Positions 7,364 to 17,399 are shown, counted from the stretch's first letter. The stretch: DNA of 39,006 nt from Clostridiales bacterium (GCA_015055745.1 SVHS01000007.1:1-39006), one strand, 5' to 3'. Program-made: numbers and translations. Notes: generated by a model from the letters alone, not told the origin.

Positions 7364-7996
7364 GTGGAAAAAGCGATTATAGGTAAGAAAGTGGGCATGA
7401 CTCAAGTGTTCACAGATGATGGTAGAGTAGAGCCTGTGACTGTTATCGAAGCAGGTCCTTGCTATGTGACTCAGATCAAGACTACTGCTACTGACGGATA
7501 TGACTCAGTGCAAGTAGCATTTGGCGAAATTAAGGCTAAAAATGTAAACAAGTGCCAGACTGGTGCTTTCAAGAAAGCTGGTGTAGAGCCAAAGAGAGTA
7601 ATGAAAGAATTTAGATACAACGATATCTCAAAGTTCGCTCTTGGACAAGAGATAAAGGCTGATATGTTTAGCGAAGGTGATAGGGTAGACGTTACTGGTG
7701 TGTCAAAAGGTCATGGATTTACAGGCGTAATCAAACGTTGGAATCAGAGAAGATTAAAGATGACTCACGGTGTAGGCCCTGTACACAGAGAAGTCGGCTC
7801 AATGGGTGCAAACTCAACACCTAGTAGAGTATTTAAAGGTAAGAAGATGCCTGGACATTATGGTCATGAGACTGTGACTGTCCAAAATCTTAAAGTAGTG
7901 CGTGTAGACGCAGATAGAAATTTGATTTTGGTAAAAGGTTCTGTACCAGGCCCTGACCACTCAATCGTCACTATCAAGTCTACTGCCAAAGCTTAA
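7364..7996 (+). CDS. rplC: Ribosomal protein uL3
   Basis: A 210-aa early-assembly 50S protein that contacts the peptidyl-transferase region of 23S rRNA. The start is GTG at 7364 with AAGGAGG eight bases upstream, giving MEKAIIGKKVGMTQVF, the typical L3 opening. The RWNQRRLKMTHG and HREVGSMGANSTPSRVFKGK segments mark the long loop reaching the catalytic centre, and KMPGHYGHETVTVQNL follows. It sits 10 nt after rpsJ and before rplD in the standard order. Confidence 0.98.
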   Translation: MEKAIIGKKVGMTQVFTDDGRVEPVTVIEAGPCYVTQIKTTATDGYDSVQVAFGEIKAKNVNKCQTGAFKKAGVEPKRVMKEFRYNDISKFALGQEIKADMFSEGDRVDVTGVSKGHGFTGVIKRWNQRRLKMTHGVGPVHREVGSMGANSTPSRVFKGKKMPGHYGHETVTVQNLKVVRVDADRNLILVKGSVPGPDHSIVTIKSTAKA

Positions 7997-8007
7997 AGGA
8001 GTAAACT

Positions 8008-8631
8008 ATGGCAAAACTTAATGTTTATAATATGAAAAAAGAGAGCGTCGGTTCTATCGACCTAAACGATTTGGTGTTTGGTGCTGAGTACAACGAAGCA
8101 CTTATCCACCAAGTAGTGGTAGCTCTTCACAATAATGCTCGTCAAGGTACAAAATCTACTTTGACTCGTAGCGAAATCAATGCGACTAAGAAGAAAATAT
8201 ACAGACAGAAAGGTACTGGTAATGCTCGTCACGACGAAAAGAGTGCTCCTCAATTCGTGGGTGGTGGTGTAGTATTTGCACCAAAGCCAAGAGACTTTAG
8301 TCAAAAGATCAATAAGAAGATGCGCGATATCGCTTTCTCATCTGCTCTTTCTCAAAAGATTAGACAAGAAGAAGTGTTTATCCTTGACGAAGTGAAGTTT
8401 GCTGACAACAAGACTAAGGCTGCTAGCGAATTCTTAAAGACTTTCGGTCTAAATAAGCGCACTATCATCGTGACTGATGGTAAAGATGAAGGTATCGTAA
8501 AAGCTACTGGTAATATTCAAAAGGTTAGCTGTGAAGATGTAATGCTTTTGAATGTGACTGACGTAGTAGAGAATACATTCTTGGTGTTTACTAAGAATGC
8601 TATCAAGAAATTAGAGGAGGCATACGTATAA
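8008..8631 (+). CDS. rplD: Ribosomal protein uL4
   Basis: A 207-aa 50S protein whose extended loop lines the exit tunnel. The loop signature RQKGTGNARHDEKSAPQF with GGGVVFAPKPRDFS is clear; the family usually has RHGSxRSP where this has RHDEKSAP, a modest deviation. The C-terminal globular part is normal. In enterobacteria L4 represses its own S10 operon; the long leader upstream could allow something similar, but this is inference. Its stop overlaps the rplW start by one base (TAATG), indicating translational coupling. Confidence 0.97.
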   Translation: MAKLNVYNMKKESVGSIDLNDLVFGAEYNEALIHQVVVALHNNARQGTKSTLTRSEINATKKKIYRQKGTGNARHDEKSAPQFVGGGVVFAPKPRDFSQKINKKMRDIAFSSALSQKIRQEEVFILDEVKFADNKTKAASEFLKTFGLNKRTIIVTDGKDEGIVKATGNIQKVSCEDVMLLNVTDVVENTFLVFTKNAIKKLEEAYV

Positions 8632-8933
8632 TGAAAGCCCAAGAGATTATATTGGAGCCTATTATGACAGAAAAGTCATATGCAGGTATCCCTAACAAGA
8701 TTTATACATTCAAAGTAGCAACAGGTGCTAACAAAGTCGAAATCAAAAAGGCTGTAGAGGAGCTTTTTGAAGTAAAAGTAGACAGAGTAAACACTATGAA
8801 TTGCAAAGGTAAGACAAAAACTAGAAATACAAAAAGCGGACAAGTGACTGGTAAGACTAGCGATTATAAGAAAGCTGTGGTTTTCTTGAAGGCTGACTCA
8901 AAGCCTATCGCATTCTTCGAGAGCTTGAACTAA
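8631..8933 (+). CDS. rplW: Ribosomal protein uL23
   Basis: A 100-aa 50S protein at the tunnel exit, docking site for trigger factor and SRP. It opens with IILEPIMTEKSY (family: PxxTEKS) and carries YTFKVATGANKVEIKKAVEELF, FEVKVDRVNTMN and a basic loop KGKTKTRNTKSG. The ATG overlaps the last base of rplD, and an AGGAGG lies within the rplD 3' end. Confidence 0.97.
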   Translation: MKAQEIILEPIMTEKSYAGIPNKIYTFKVATGANKVEIKKAVEELFEVKVDRVNTMNCKGKTKTRNTKSGQVTGKTSDYKKAVVFLKADSKPIAFFESLN

Positions 8934-8945
8934 AAGGAGTAAAAT

Positions 8946-9782
8946 ATGGCTATAAGAAAATTGAAACCTAGATCAGCTGGTAGTCGTTTTGTTACTTACA
9001 AGACTTATGATGAGTTGACAAAAGACGCTGAGGCTCCTAAATCATTGTTGACAGAAGTGAAACAGACTGGCGGTCGTAACGCTCAGGGTAAAATCACTGT
9101 AAGAAACATCGGTGGTGCTAATAGACGTAAATACAGAGTTATCGATTTTAAGAGAAATAAAGACGGTATCCCTGCAAAAGTGGATAGCATTCAATACGAT
9201 CCAAATAGAACTGCTTATATCGCATTATTGATTTATGCTGATGGAGAAAAGAGATTTATCATTGCTCCACAAGGCTTGAATGTTGGCGATAAGGTAATGA
9301 GTGGTGTGGGCGCAGAAATCAAAGCTGGAAACGCTCTTCCATTGAGTGAGATTCCTCTTGGTGCAAAGATCCACAATATTGAATTACAGCCAGGCCGTGG
9401 CGGTCAGATGGTAAGAAGCGCTGGTTTGTCAGCTCAATTGATGGCAAAAGATGGTGCTTATGCTACTGTTCGTCTACCTAGTGGTGAGATGAGAAAAGTA
9501 TTGGCTACTTGCCGTGCTACTATCGGTGAAATCGGTAATGAAGAAAACGAAATCGTGTCTTTAGGTAAGGCTGGACGTAAGCGTCATATGGGTATCAGAC
9601 CTTCAGTACGTGGTTCTGCTATGAACCCAGTAGATCACCCACACGGTGGTGGTGAAGGTAAGTCACCAGTCGGACATGCTGGTCCAGTGACTCCATGGGG
9701 TAAACCTGCACTTGGATACAAGACTAGAAAACATAAAAAGGCTTCTGACAAACTTATTGTCAAGAGAGCTAAAGCAAAGTAG
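8946..9782 (+). CDS. rplB: Ribosomal protein uL2
   Basis: A 278-aa core 50S protein needed for subunit joining and peptidyl transfer. It has [22 protein letters not shown] near residues 42-63 and the near-universal C-terminal block [17 protein letters not shown] containing the conserved histidine, then [15 protein letters not shown]. Length matches the family. It is preceded by AAAGGAG and lies 12 nt after rplW. Confidence 0.98.
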   Translation: MAIRKLKPRSAGSRFVTYKTYDELTKDAEAPKSLLTEVKQTGGRNAQGKITVRNIGGANRRKYRVIDFKRNKDGIPAKVDSIQYDPNRTAYIALLIYADGEKRFIIAPQGLNVGDKVMSGVGAEIKAGNALPLSEIPLGAKIHNIELQPGRGGQMVRSAGLSAQLMAKDGAYATVRLPSGEMRKVLATCRATIGEIGNEENEIVSLGKAGRKRHMGIRPSVRGSAMNPVDHPHGGGEGKSPVGHAGPVTPWGKPALGYKTRKHKKASDKLIVKRAKAK

Positions 9783-9791
9783 GAGTAATTT

Positions 9792-10061
9792 ATGAGTAGA
9801 AGTTTAAAGAAGAAACCTTTCGTGGAAGAAAAATTGATGTCTCGTGTTCAAGCTATGAATGAAAAGGGTGAGAAAAAAGCTATCAAGACTTGGTCTCGTA
9901 GCTCTACTATCTATCCTGAGTTTGTAGGACATACAATCGCTGTCCACAATGGAAGAAAACATATACCTGTATACTGTACTGTCGATATGGTTGGTCACAA
10001 GTTAGGAGAATTTGCTCCAACTCGTACATTTAAAGGCCACAAACAAAAAGAGGCTAAATAG
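9792..10061 (+). CDS. rpsS: Ribosomal protein uS19
   Basis: An 89-aa 30S head protein that contacts S13 and the A-site finger. It shows [41 protein letters not shown] and the C-terminal [14 protein letters not shown], all diagnostic. It is nine bases downstream of rplB with AGGAG at its start. Confidence 0.98.
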   Translation: MSRSLKKKPFVEEKLMSRVQAMNEKGEKKAIKTWSRSSTIYPEFVGHTIAVHNGRKHIPVYCTVDMVGHKLGEFAPTRTFKGHKQKEAK

Positions 10062-10070
10062 GAGTAAACT

Positions 10071-10463
10071 ATGGCAAAGAGAATAAGAGAAAAATCAGAA
10101 TTGATAAAACAAAACAAAGACACTCGTCCTTATGCTTGTGTAAAATATGTAAGATTAGCTCCTACAAAGGCTAAAATTGTTATCGACCAAGTAAGAGGTA
10201 AGAGTTATGATGATGCTGTGGCTATCTTAGCTAATATGCCACACGAAGCAGCAGCTATCCTTTTGAAGGTAGTAAAATCTGCAGGCGCAAATGCTGAAAA
10301 TAACAAAGGCATGAATGTTCATGATTTGTATGTGTCAGAGATTATCCTTGGCCAAGGACCTACAAGAGTAAATAAGATTTACTGGAGAGGTCGTGGTCAT
10401 GGTGCAGAAAGAATCGTCACTAGAACTAGCCACATCAAAGTAGTGCTAGATGTAAAGGAGTAG
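10071..10463 (+). CDS. rplV: Ribosomal protein uL22
   Basis: A 130-aa 50S protein whose beta hairpin lines the tunnel constriction. Conserved are VRLAPTKAKIVIDQVRGKSYDDA, the KSAGANAENNKGM segment and the hairpin tip region GPTRVNKIYWRGRGHGAERIV. The N-terminus has about 15 extra residues before YACVKYVR compared with the shortest family members. It is coupled to rpsC, which follows after four bases. Confidence 0.97.
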   Translation: MAKRIREKSELIKQNKDTRPYACVKYVRLAPTKAKIVIDQVRGKSYDDAVAILANMPHEAAAILLKVVKSAGANAENNKGMNVHDLYVSEIILGQGPTRVNKIYWRGRGHGAERIVTRTSHIKVVLDVKE

Positions 10464-10467
10464 AAGT

Positions 10468-11142
10468 ATGGGACAAAAAGTTAATCCAAATGGAATGAGA
10501 CTTGGTATCAATAAGACATGGAATTCTTTTTGGTACGCAGACAAGAAAAATATCGCTAAACACATTAAGGAAGATAATGTAATCAGAAACTATATCCTTA
10601 AAGAATACAAGACTTGTGCTATCTCAAACGTATTGATTGAGAGGACAAATGACAGTATCACAGTATCAATCTCTACTGGTAAGCCAGGTGTTTTGATTGG
10701 TCAAAAGGGTGCTGGTGTAGAACAGCTTAAAAAGAATGTTGAAAAATTGACAGAAGCTAAGAAAGTAAATGTAAATATCGTCGAGGTGAAGAATCCTGAC
10801 CTAGATGCTAAGCTTGTAGCTGAGTCAATCGCAGCTCAATTGGAAAAGAGAGCTCAATTTAGAAGAGTAATGAAGTCTGCTATGCAGAGAGTGATGAGAG
10901 CGGGTGCTGAGGGTGTCAAGACTATGGTGTCTGGACGTCTAGATGGTGCTGAAATTGCTAGAAGCGAACACTACCACGAGGGTTCACTTCCTCTACAAAC
11001 TATCAGAGCTAATATAGACTACGCTTGCGTAGAAGCTCACACTACATTTGGTGTACTTGGTATCAAAGTGTGGATCTATAAAGGTGAGATTTTGGGCAAA
11101 GTTTCTCAGAGCACAGTAAATCACAAGAAAGGAGAAAACTAA
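10468..11142 (+). CDS. rpsC: Ribosomal protein uS3
   Basis: A 224-aa 30S protein at the mRNA entry channel. It begins [14 protein letters not shown] and contains the KH domain with [17 protein letters not shown] (family GxxG loop, here GQKG) around residues 70-90, then [20 protein letters not shown] and the C-terminal [14 protein letters not shown]. It lies between rplV and rplP in the conserved order. Confidence 0.98.
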   Translation: MGQKVNPNGMRLGINKTWNSFWYADKKNIAKHIKEDNVIRNYILKEYKTCAISNVLIERTNDSITVSISTGKPGVLIGQKGAGVEQLKKNVEKLTEAKKVNVNIVEVKNPDLDAKLVAESIAAQLEKRAQFRRVMKSAMQRVMRAGAEGVKTMVSGRLDGAEIARSEHYHEGSLPLQTIRANIDYACVEAHTTFGVLGIKVWIYKGEILGKVSQSTVNHKKGEN

Positions 11143-11143
11143 T

Positions 11144-11575
11144 ATGTTAATGCCTAAGAGAGAAAAAAGAAGAAAACAATTCCGTGGTCGTATGACCGGT
11201 CGTGCTATTCGTGGTAGCAAAGTAGTATATGGTGATTATGGTTTGCAGGCGACTGAGCCATGCTGGATGACTAGCAACCAGCTAGAAGCAGCGCGTGTAG
11301 CTATCAATAGATATATGAAGCGTGGTGGTAAAGTTTGGATAAAAGTTTTCCCAGACAAGCCTATTACTAAGAAGCCAGCTGATACTCGTATGGGTAGCGG
11401 TAAGGGTGCTCAAGTAGGTCACGTAGCAGTAGTTAAGCGTGATAGAGTAATCATCGAAGTAAGTGGTCCAAGTGAAGAAATTTGCTTAGAGGCTTTGAGA
11501 CTTGCTTCACATAAACTTCCTTGTAAGACTAGAGTAGTTCGCAAGGAAAAGGACGGTGAAAACAATGAAGAATAA
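11144..11575 (+). CDS. rplP: Ribosomal protein uL16
   Basis: A 143-aa 50S protein organising the A-site tRNA binding region. It opens [21 protein letters not shown] and has the conserved [16 protein letters not shown] strand (here [13 protein letters not shown]) and the [19 protein letters not shown] segment. It begins one base after the rpsC stop and its last bases overlap the start of rpmC. Confidence 0.98.
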   Translation: MLMPKREKRRKQFRGRMTGRAIRGSKVVYGDYGLQATEPCWMTSNQLEAARVAINRYMKRGGKVWIKVFPDKPITKKPADTRMGSGKGAQVGHVAVVKRDRVIIEVSGPSEEICLEALRLASHKLPCKTRVVRKEKDGENNEE

Positions 11576-11765
11576 TTATAAAGATCTATCAATCAAAGAA
11601 TTGACTGCTGAGGAGACTAAGTTGAGAAGCGAACTTTTCAACCTTACATTCCAAAATAAAGTGGGTCAATTGCAAGATACTTCTAGTATTAGAAACTGTA
11701 AGAAAAACATTGCTAGGGTAAAGACAGCCCTCAATGCAAAGAAAAAAGCTGGAGCAAAGGAGTAA
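11565..11765 (+). CDS. rpmC: Ribosomal protein uL29
   Basis: A 66-aa helical 50S protein at the tunnel exit beside L23. The sequence [18 protein letters not shown] and [18 protein letters not shown] fits the family (LxxELFxLRFQxxxGQLxxxxxI). The ATG at 11565 lies within the end of rplP (11 nt overlap); an in-frame GTG at 11556 would add MKT and cannot be excluded, but family alignments favour the ATG. Confidence 0.93.
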   Translation: MKNNYKDLSIKELTAEETKLRSELFNLTFQNKVGQLQDTSSIRNCKKNIARVKTALNAKKKAGAKE

Positions 11766-11768
11766 TAT

Positions 11769-12032
11769 ATGGAAAATCAAAAAAAGGTAAACCACAAGAC
11801 AATTCAAGGTGTTGTTGTTTCTGACAAGATGGACAAGACTATTACTGTTTTGATCACCAGCAAGAAAAAACACCCATTATACAATAAGTATATGACTTAT
11901 ACAAAAAAATATAAAGCTCACGATGAGAAAAATGAAGCACACGTAGGCGACACTGTAGTAATAGTAGAGACTCGCCCACTAAGTAAAGATAAGTACTTCA
12001 GATTGCTCACTATCGTAGAAAGAGCTAAGTAG
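11769..12032 (+). CDS. rpsQ: Ribosomal protein uS17
   Basis: An 87-aa OB-fold 30S protein that helps fold the 5' domain of 16S rRNA. It carries the family marks [34 protein letters not shown] (family: HPxYxKxxxxxxKxxAHDE) and the [20 protein letters not shown] segment. It follows rpmC by three bases; AAGGAG lies inside the rpmC end. Confidence 0.98.
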   Translation: MENQKKVNHKTIQGVVVSDKMDKTITVLITSKKKHPLYNKYMTYTKKYKAHDEKNEAHVGDTVVIVETRPLSKDKYFRLLTIVERAK

Positions 12033-12041
12033 GAGGCAAAC

Positions 12042-12410
12042 ATGGTACAATCATTTACAAGATTGAAAGTAGCTGACAATAGTGGTGCAAAAGAAATTAT
12101 GTGCATCAAATGTCTAGGCGGATCAGGTAAATCAGAAGCTACTGTCGGTGAGATCATCGTAGCCTCTGTAAAAAAGGCAGATCCAGATGGCAAGATCAAG
12201 AAAGGTGACGTAGTAAAGGCTGTTATCGTAAGGACAGTATATGACGTGCAGAGAGAAGATGGTTCTTCTATCAAGTTTGATGATAACGCTGCAGTGATCA
12301 TTGATAACAACAATGCACCTCGTGGTACTCGTGTATTTGGACCAATCGCTAGAGAACTTCGTGCTAAGGGATTTACACAAATCATTTCATTAGCACCAGA
12401 AGTGTTGTAG
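12042..12410 (+). CDS. rplN: Ribosomal protein uL14
   Basis: A 122-aa 50S protein at the subunit interface, forming a bridge to 16S rRNA and the landing site of ribosome silencing factor. It shows [18 protein letters not shown], the [19 protein letters not shown] stretch, and the end [23 protein letters not shown]. Length 122 is the canonical length. AGGAGG precedes the ATG. Confidence 0.98.
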   Translation: MVQSFTRLKVADNSGAKEIMCIKCLGGSGKSEATVGEIIVASVKKADPDGKIKKGDVVKAVIVRTVYDVQREDGSSIKFDDNAAVIIDNNNAPRGTRVFGPIARELRAKGFTQIISLAPEVL

Positions 12411-12421
12411 GAGGCTAAATT

Positions 12422-12772
12422 ATGAAATTAAGCGTTAAAAAAGGCGACAATGTTCTTGTTATAGCTGGAAAAGATGCTGGTAAGACTGGTGAAGTACTTG
12501 AAGTGAACAAGGAAGCTGGTAAAGTGGTAGTGGCTGGAGTAAATATCCAAGCACATCACAACAAGCCAAAGAGCAAAGATGACAAGGGCGGAATCATAAA
12601 GACTGAGGGAGCTATTGATGTAAGTAATACTCAGGTAGTTTGCCCAGTTTGTAAAAAGGCTACAAGAGTAGCTCACAATGTAGTAGACGGCAAAAATGCT
12701 CGTATCTGCAAGAAGTGTGGTGCTACGCTAGATGTGGCTAAAAAGACTGCAAAGAGCAGTAAGAAAGCGTAA
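12422..12772 (+). CDS. rplX: Ribosomal protein uL24, four-cysteine form
   Basis: A 116-aa 50S assembly-initiator protein with an N-terminal KOW motif (KKGDNVLVIAGKDAGKTGEV, 6-25). The C-terminal part carries two CxxC pairs, VVCPVCKK and RICKKCGATL, a probable zinc ribbon absent from the Bacillus subtilis protein as I recall it but present in many other bacteria. It ends in a Lys-rich tail. It sits between rplN and rplE as usual. Confidence 0.97.
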   Translation: MKLSVKKGDNVLVIAGKDAGKTGEVLEVNKEAGKVVVAGVNIQAHHNKPKSKDDKGGIIKTEGAIDVSNTQVVCPVCKKATRVAHNVVDGKNARICKKCGATLDVAKKTAKSSKKA

Positions 12773-12785
12773 AGGAGTATGACAA

Positions 12786-13343
12786 ATGGAAAAAAATATT
12801 AATAGACGTCATGCATACTATAACGAAGTAGTAAAAAAGGCTTTGCAAGAGAAGTTTGGTTACAAAAATGTAATGGAAGTTCCAAAGCTTGATAAAATCG
12901 TTTTATCACTTCGTCTTGGTAAAGAGAAAGACAATGCAAAAAGTTTCAATACTGCAGTGGAAGAGCTTAGCTTAATTGCTGGTCAAAAAGCAGTAGTGAC
13001 TTATGCTAAAAAATCAGTAGCAAATTTCAAACTTCGTCAAGGACAGAAAATCGGTGCGAAAGTGACTCTTCGTGGCGAGAAAATGTACGAGTTTTTCGAC
13101 AGACTAGTATCTGTAGCATTACCTCGTGTACGTGACTTCCAAGGTTTGAGTAATACATCTTTTGATGGTCGTGGAAATTATAGTTTCGGCGTAAAAGAGC
13201 AGATTATCTTCCCAGAAATCGTTTACGATAAGATTGATGCAGTGCGTGGTTTCGACATTATGTTTGTGACTACAGCTAAGTCAAACGAAGAGGCTCATGA
13301 ATTGTTGAAGCTAATGGGCATACCATTTAAGAAGGTTAAATAG
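12786..13343 (+). CDS. rplE: Ribosomal protein uL5
   Basis: A 185-aa protein of the 50S central protuberance that binds 5S rRNA and contacts P-site tRNA. Conserved parts are [14 protein letters not shown], [38 protein letters not shown] text ([20 protein letters not shown]), [19 protein letters not shown] and [12 protein letters not shown]. Length and order are normal. Its ribosome binding site is AAAGGAG. Confidence 0.98.
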   Translation: MEKNINRRHAYYNEVVKKALQEKFGYKNVMEVPKLDKIVLSLRLGKEKDNAKSFNTAVEELSLIAGQKAVVTYAKKSVANFKLRQGQKIGAKVTLRGEKMYEFFDRLVSVALPRVRDFQGLSNTSFDGRGNYSFGVKEQIIFPEIVYDKIDAVRGFDIMFVTTAKSNEEAHELLKLMGIPFKKVK

Positions 13344-13354
13344 GAGAGTGGATT

Positions 13355-13540
13355 ATGGCAAGAAAAGCAATGGTAAATAAACAACAAAAACAGCAAAAAT
13401 TTACAACTCGTGAATACACACGATGCTCTATCTGTGGTCGTCCACACGCCGTACTCAGAAAATACGGAATTTGCAGAATTTGTTTTAGAAATTTAGCGCA
13501 CAAAGGTGAAATACCTGGTGTTAAGAAAGCTAGTTGGTAA
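13355..13540 (+). CDS. rpsZ: Ribosomal protein uS14, zinc type (type Z)
   Basis: A 61-aa short, zinc-binding S14 of the 30S head. The ribbon is CSICGRP and CRICF, matching the family CxxC-x12-CxxC, and the ending is [15 protein letters not shown]. The presence of the Cys form in the spc operon is typical of Gram-positive bacteria. It lies 11 nt after rplE. Confidence 0.97.
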   Translation: MARKAMVNKQQKQQKFTTREYTRCSICGRPHAVLRKYGICRICFRNLAHKGEIPGVKKASW

Positions 13541-13552
13541 AAGGAGAAGAAT

Positions 13553-13951
13553 ATGTTAGTTTTAGACCCTATCGCAGATATGCTTACTCGTATTCGTAAT
13601 GCGAATGCAAATAAGCATGAAAGTGTGCTTGTACCTATGTCAAAAACTAAACTTGCAATCGCAGAAATCTTGAAAAATGAAGGTTTTATCGTGGATTACA
13701 AAGAGTCTGTTAATGACGGTGTCAAGATGATAGAAATCACACTAAAATATGGACCAAATGGCGAGAAAGTTATTCAAGGTCTTAAGAGAATCAGTAAGCC
13801 TGGTTTGAGAATCTATGCTAATGCTGACCAATTACCAAAAGTTCTTAACGGTTTAGGTATAGCTATAGTTTCTACTAGCAAGGGCGTAATCACTGATAAA
13901 AATGCAAGAAAATTAAATGTAGGCGGCGAAGTGCTAGCCTATGTATGGTAG
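13553..13951 (+). CDS. rpsH: Ribosomal protein uS8
   Basis: A 132-aa 30S protein that binds helix 21 of 16S rRNA and, in E. coli, represses the spc operon. It begins with [21 protein letters not shown] and ends with the conserved [14 protein letters not shown] and GGEVLAYVW (family: GVMTDxxARxxxxGGExLxYVW). AAGGAG lies before the ATG. Confidence 0.98.
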   Translation: MLVLDPIADMLTRIRNANANKHESVLVPMSKTKLAIAEILKNEGFIVDYKESVNDGVKMIEITLKYGPNGEKVIQGLKRISKPGLRIYANADQLPKVLNGLGIAIVSTSKGVITDKNARKLNVGGEVLAYVW

Positions 13952-13962
13952 AGAGGTGAAAT

Positions 13963-14508
13963 ATGTCAAGAATCGGAAAATTACCTATCTCTATCCCTAG
14001 TGGTGTGACTGTAGAAGTAAACAACAATGTAGTGACTGTAAAAGGTCCTAAAGACACACTTACTCAGGAATATTCAAAGAATATAACTGTAGAAGTAAAG
14101 GACAATCAAGTAATCGTTACTAGAAATGATGAAACTACAGATAGCAACGCAAAACAAGGTCTTTATAGACAATTAATAAACAATATGGTTGTAGGTGTTA
14201 AGGACGGTTTCTCAAAGTCTTTGACTGTAAATGGTGTAGGTTATAAGTTAAATAAACAAGGCAAGAAGCTTGTGATGAACTTAGGTCTAAGCCACCCAGT
14301 AGAAGTGGAAGAAATCGCTGGTATCACTCTAGAAGTGCCAGATAACAATACAATCCTTGTAAAAGGCGCAAACAAAGAATTGGTAGGTGCAGTAGCTGCA
14401 AAGATCAGAGCATTGCGTCCAATGGAGCCTTATCATGGTTATGGTATCCACTATACTAGTGAGCCAGTAATCTTAAAACCAGGTAAGTCTGCAGGTAAGA
14501 AAAAGTAG
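13963..14508 (+). CDS. rplF: Ribosomal protein uL6
   Basis: A 181-aa 50S protein near the factor-binding site, made of two repeated domains. It begins MSRIGKLPISIPSGVTVEV and has VKGPKDTLTQEY, the LTVNGVGYKLNKQGK junction, the SHPVEVE segment and the end IRALRPMEPYHGYGIHYTSE, where the family more often has IRxxRxPEPYKGKGIRY; the small differences are neutral. The RBS is GAGAGGTG. Confidence 0.97.
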   Translation: MSRIGKLPISIPSGVTVEVNNNVVTVKGPKDTLTQEYSKNITVEVKDNQVIVTRNDETTDSNAKQGLYRQLINNMVVGVKDGFSKSLTVNGVGYKLNKQGKKLVMNLGLSHPVEVEEIAGITLEVPDNNTILVKGANKELVGAVAAKIRALRPMEPYHGYGIHYTSEPVILKPGKSAGKKK

Positions 14509-14519
14509 GAGGTTAAGTT

Positions 14520-14888
14520 ATGATAAGTAAGATCAATAAAAACGAACAGCGTGTTAAGCGTCATGAAAGACTTCGTCGTGACTTGGCTGGCACTGCAAAA
14601 CGCCCTAGACTTTGTGTATATAGAAGTTTGTCAAACATCTATGCACAAATCATCGATGATGATAAGGGTGTGACATTAGTTAGTTGCAATACTACTCAAA
14701 AGGATGTTAGAGAGAAAGTAAAAAACATGACTAATATTGAGCAAGCAAAATATCTAGGTGAGCAAATCGCTAAGCTTGCAAAGAAAAAGAAAATCACTAC
14801 TGTCGTATTTGACAGAGGTGGATACCTATATACTGGAAGAGTAAAAGCACTTGCTGACGGCGCTAGAGCCGCTGGCTTGGAATTTTAA
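14520..14888 (+). CDS. rplR: Ribosomal protein uL18
   Basis: A 122-aa 5S rRNA-binding protein of the central protuberance. Visible are [39 protein letters not shown], and the C-terminal [20 protein letters not shown] with GLEF at the very end, all standard. It follows rplF by 11 nt with AGGAGG. Confidence 0.98.
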   Translation: MISKINKNEQRVKRHERLRRDLAGTAKRPRLCVYRSLSNIYAQIIDDDKGVTLVSCNTTQKDVREKVKNMTNIEQAKYLGEQIAKLAKKKKITTVVFDRGGYLYTGRVKALADGARAAGLEF

Positions 14889-14897
14889 GGAGAGATT

Positions 14898-15416
14898 ATG
14901 GCACAACAAAAACGTGAATTCAGAAAACCAAGAGAAGAAGTGAAAGACGAATTTGAAAAGAAAATGTTGGCTGTCCGTCGTGTCACAAAAGTTGTGAAGG
15001 GCGGTCGTAATATGCGTTTCTCTGCTCTTGTGGTTGTAGGAGATAAGAAAGGTAAAGTTGGAATGGGTATCAATAAGGCTACAGAAGTTCCAGCTGCTAT
15101 CGAAAAAGCAGGTAAGGCTGCTAAAAAATCATTGATTACAGTACCAGTCATTGACGGAACTATTCCTCATGAAGTAATTGGTAAGTTTTCAAAGACTAGC
15201 GTGAAGATGCTTCCTGCTAAGAAGGGTAGCGGTTTGATCGCTGGTGGTGCTGCACGTACAGTACTAGAAATGGCTGGATATACTGATATCACAGCAAAAA
15301 TCTATGGTTCTACAGATAAAATCAATGTGGTAAGAGCTACTCTAAATGGTCTAAAGCAATTGAGAACAAAAGAGCAAGTGGCTATGCTACGTGGTAAGAC
15401 TGTAGAAGAAATTTAG
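14898..15416 (+). CDS. rpsE: Ribosomal protein uS5
   Basis: A 172-aa 30S protein important for decoding accuracy. It has the double-stranded RNA-binding N-terminal part with [21 protein letters not shown] and [20 protein letters not shown], followed by the C-terminal [20 protein letters not shown] with [19 protein letters not shown] (family: AKxxGSxNxxNVVxAT). Length is normal. Confidence 0.98.
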   Translation: MAQQKREFRKPREEVKDEFEKKMLAVRRVTKVVKGGRNMRFSALVVVGDKKGKVGMGINKATEVPAAIEKAGKAAKKSLITVPVIDGTIPHEVIGKFSKTSVKMLPAKKGSGLIAGGAARTVLEMAGYTDITAKIYGSTDKINVVRATLNGLKQLRTKEQVAMLRGKTVEEI

Positions 15417-15424
15417 GAGGACTT

Positions 15425-15622
15425 ATGGCTAAGAAACAAGTAAAGACTATCAAAGTGACTCTAGTAAAGAGTGCTACAGGTTTTGATAAGAGACAAGCTA
15501 AGGTCGTAGAGGCTTTGGGATTTAAAAAGCTTGGTCAGACAAGAGTACTTCCTGACAACAATTGTATAAGAGGTAGCATCTTCAAAGTAAAACACTTGTT
15601 GAAAGTGGAAGAAGAAGCGTAA
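15425..15622 (+). CDS. rpmD: Ribosomal protein uL30
   Basis: A 65-aa 50S protein. The sequence [40 protein letters not shown] and [11 protein letters not shown] fits L30 (family: LGLxxxxxxVxxxDxPxxRGMixKVxHLVxVEE). It lies nine bases after rpsE with AGGAGG spanning the rpsE stop. Confidence 0.96.
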   Translation: MAKKQVKTIKVTLVKSATGFDKRQAKVVEALGFKKLGQTRVLPDNNCIRGSIFKVKHLLKVEEEA

Positions 15623-15632
15623 AGGAGAGATT

Positions 15633-16079
15633 ATGTATATACACGATTTAAAAAATGCTGACGGTGCTAGACAAAGTAAGAAAAGACTTGGTCGTGGTAT
15701 CGGTAGTGGTATAGGTAAGACCTCTGGTAAAGGACATAAAGGTCAAAACGCTCGTTCTGGAGGTGGTGTTCGCCCAGGATTTGAAGGTGGTCAAAATCCT
15801 TTGTACAGAAGATTACCAGTAAAAGGATTTAGCAATGCTAAATTTAAGAAAGTTTACTCAGTAGTAAACGTAAGTGCTTTGAATATTTTTGAAGCTAATA
15901 CAGAAGTAGACGCTGTGAAGCTCATCGAGTCAGGCATTCTTTCTAAGATTGAGAAAGATGGTGTAAAGATTTTGGGTAATGGCGAATTGACAGTAGCTTT
16001 GAAAGTAAAGGCAAATAAATTTACAGCTCAAGCAAAAGAGAAGATTACAGCACAAGGTGGCAGTGTAGAGGAGGTATAA
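15633..16079 (+). CDS. rplO: Ribosomal protein uL15
   Basis: A 148-aa 50S protein joining several 23S rRNA domains. The basic glycine-rich N-terminus is clear ([20 protein letters not shown], then [20 protein letters not shown]), followed by [11 protein letters not shown]. Its last base overlaps the secY start (TAATG), so secY is translationally coupled to it. Confidence 0.98.
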   Translation: MYIHDLKNADGARQSKKRLGRGIGSGIGKTSGKGHKGQNARSGGGVRPGFEGGQNPLYRRLPVKGFSNAKFKKVYSVVNVSALNIFEANTEVDAVKLIESGILSKIEKDGVKILGNGELTVALKVKANKFTAQAKEKITAQGGSVEEV

Positions 16080-17389
16080 TGTTTAAGACATTAGCTGACG
16101 CGTTTAAAATTAAAGAAGTAAGAAATAAGTTGATTTTGACTTTGGTATTACTATTTGTATACCGTCTTGGTTGTTGGCTACCTATCCCAGGTATCGATGT
16201 AGATGCTTTAGGTGTAAAGGTAGAAGGCAATACTTTTCTTAATTTGCTTAGTTCAGTAAGTGGTGGTTCATTAGCTCAAGGTTCATTCTTGGCTTTAGGT
16301 GTATCACCTTACATTACTTCATCTATCGTAATTCAATTACTCGCTGGCGTGATCCCTGCTTGGCAAAGATTGGCCAAAGAGGGTGGCGCTGACGGTAGAA
16401 AAAAGATTAGTCAATATACAAAGATAGCAGCATTGTTGATAGCCGTAGCTCAAGCTATAGGTATCGCTGTGGGATTTGGTACTGCTGACGGCACAAATAT
16501 AGGAGTGTTTGGCAACAATAAATTTATCTGTTATGCATTTATAGTTTTGATGCTTGTCGCAGGTGCTATGTTTACAGTATGGCTAGGTGAGAAGATTACA
16601 GAAATCGGTATCGGAAACGGTATGTCATTGTTGATTTTTGTAGGTGTCTTGTCTAGTGCTGGTACTGCAATCTTGACTAATTTCCAAGCTATTGGTCAGG
16701 GTGGTGAAGCTGCCCAGAATGCTATTTGGCAGTTGATCTTATTCTTAGTCGTATTGGTAGCTATATTTGCTCTAGTAGTATTTGTAGACGGCGGCGAAAG
16801 AAAAGTCCCTGTACAATATGCAAAGCAAATGAGAGGCAGAAAGATGTACGGTGGTCAATCTACTTACATTCCAGTGCGTGTAAACGCAAATGGCGTAATG
16901 CCTATCATCTTTGCTAGTACAATTTTGACTTTCCCTCAAATGTTGTTTAGTATGTTTTGGCCTGATGTGACAGGCGGATTTATCGGCTGGTGGAATAAAT
17001 GGGTAGGTGCTGGCTCTTGGGTATATGCGATATTGTTGGCATTACTCATCTTGGCATTTGCATATTTCTACACTATGATGAATTTTGACTCTGAGGAAAT
17101 CAGTAGACAAATCCAGCAAAATGGTGGATTTATACAAGGTATCAGACCAGGTAGACCTACTGCTCAATATTTGAATGGAATAAATAAGAAAATCACATTA
17201 TTTGGTGCTATATTCTTGGCATTTATGGCTTTGATTCCTACATTATTATTTACAGGTATCGGTGCAGGTGGACTAAATAGTGCATTCAGCGCGACAGGTA
17301 TGCTAATCGTAGTATCAGTAGCTCTAGAGTTTGACAAGCAATTGGAAGCTCAGATGATGATGAGAAATTATCGTGGATTTTTGAAATAG
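16079..17389 (+). CDS. secY: Protein translocase subunit SecY
   Basis: The 436-aa channel-forming subunit of the Sec translocon in the cytoplasmic membrane, with ten predicted helices. Conserved parts are FVYRLGCWLPIPGID in TM1, the plug/TM2 region GSFLALGVSPYITSSIVIQLL, the GNGMSLLIFVGV helix, the VFVDGGERKVPVQYAKQM cytoplasmic loop, GVMPIIFAS and the C-terminal MMMRNYRGF. SecG is encoded at 34519. It overlaps rplO by one base and precedes adk and map, the typical Gram-positive order. Confidence 0.98.
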   Translation: MFKTLADAFKIKEVRNKLILTLVLLFVYRLGCWLPIPGIDVDALGVKVEGNTFLNLLSSVSGGSLAQGSFLALGVSPYITSSIVIQLLAGVIPAWQRLAKEGGADGRKKISQYTKIAALLIAVAQAIGIAVGFGTADGTNIGVFGNNKFICYAFIVLMLVAGAMFTVWLGEKITEIGIGNGMSLLIFVGVLSSAGTAILTNFQAIGQGGEAAQNAIWQLILFLVVLVAIFALVVFVDGGERKVPVQYAKQMRGRKMYGGQSTYIPVRVNANGVMPIIFASTILTFPQMLFSMFWPDVTGGFIGWWNKWVGAGSWVYAILLALLILAFAYFYTMMNFDSEEISRQIQQNGGFIQGIRPGRPTAQYLNGINKKITLFGAIFLAFMALIPTLLFTGIGAGGLNSAFSATGMLIVVSVALEFDKQLEAQMMMRNYRGFLK

Positions 17390-17399
17390 GGGGATTTTT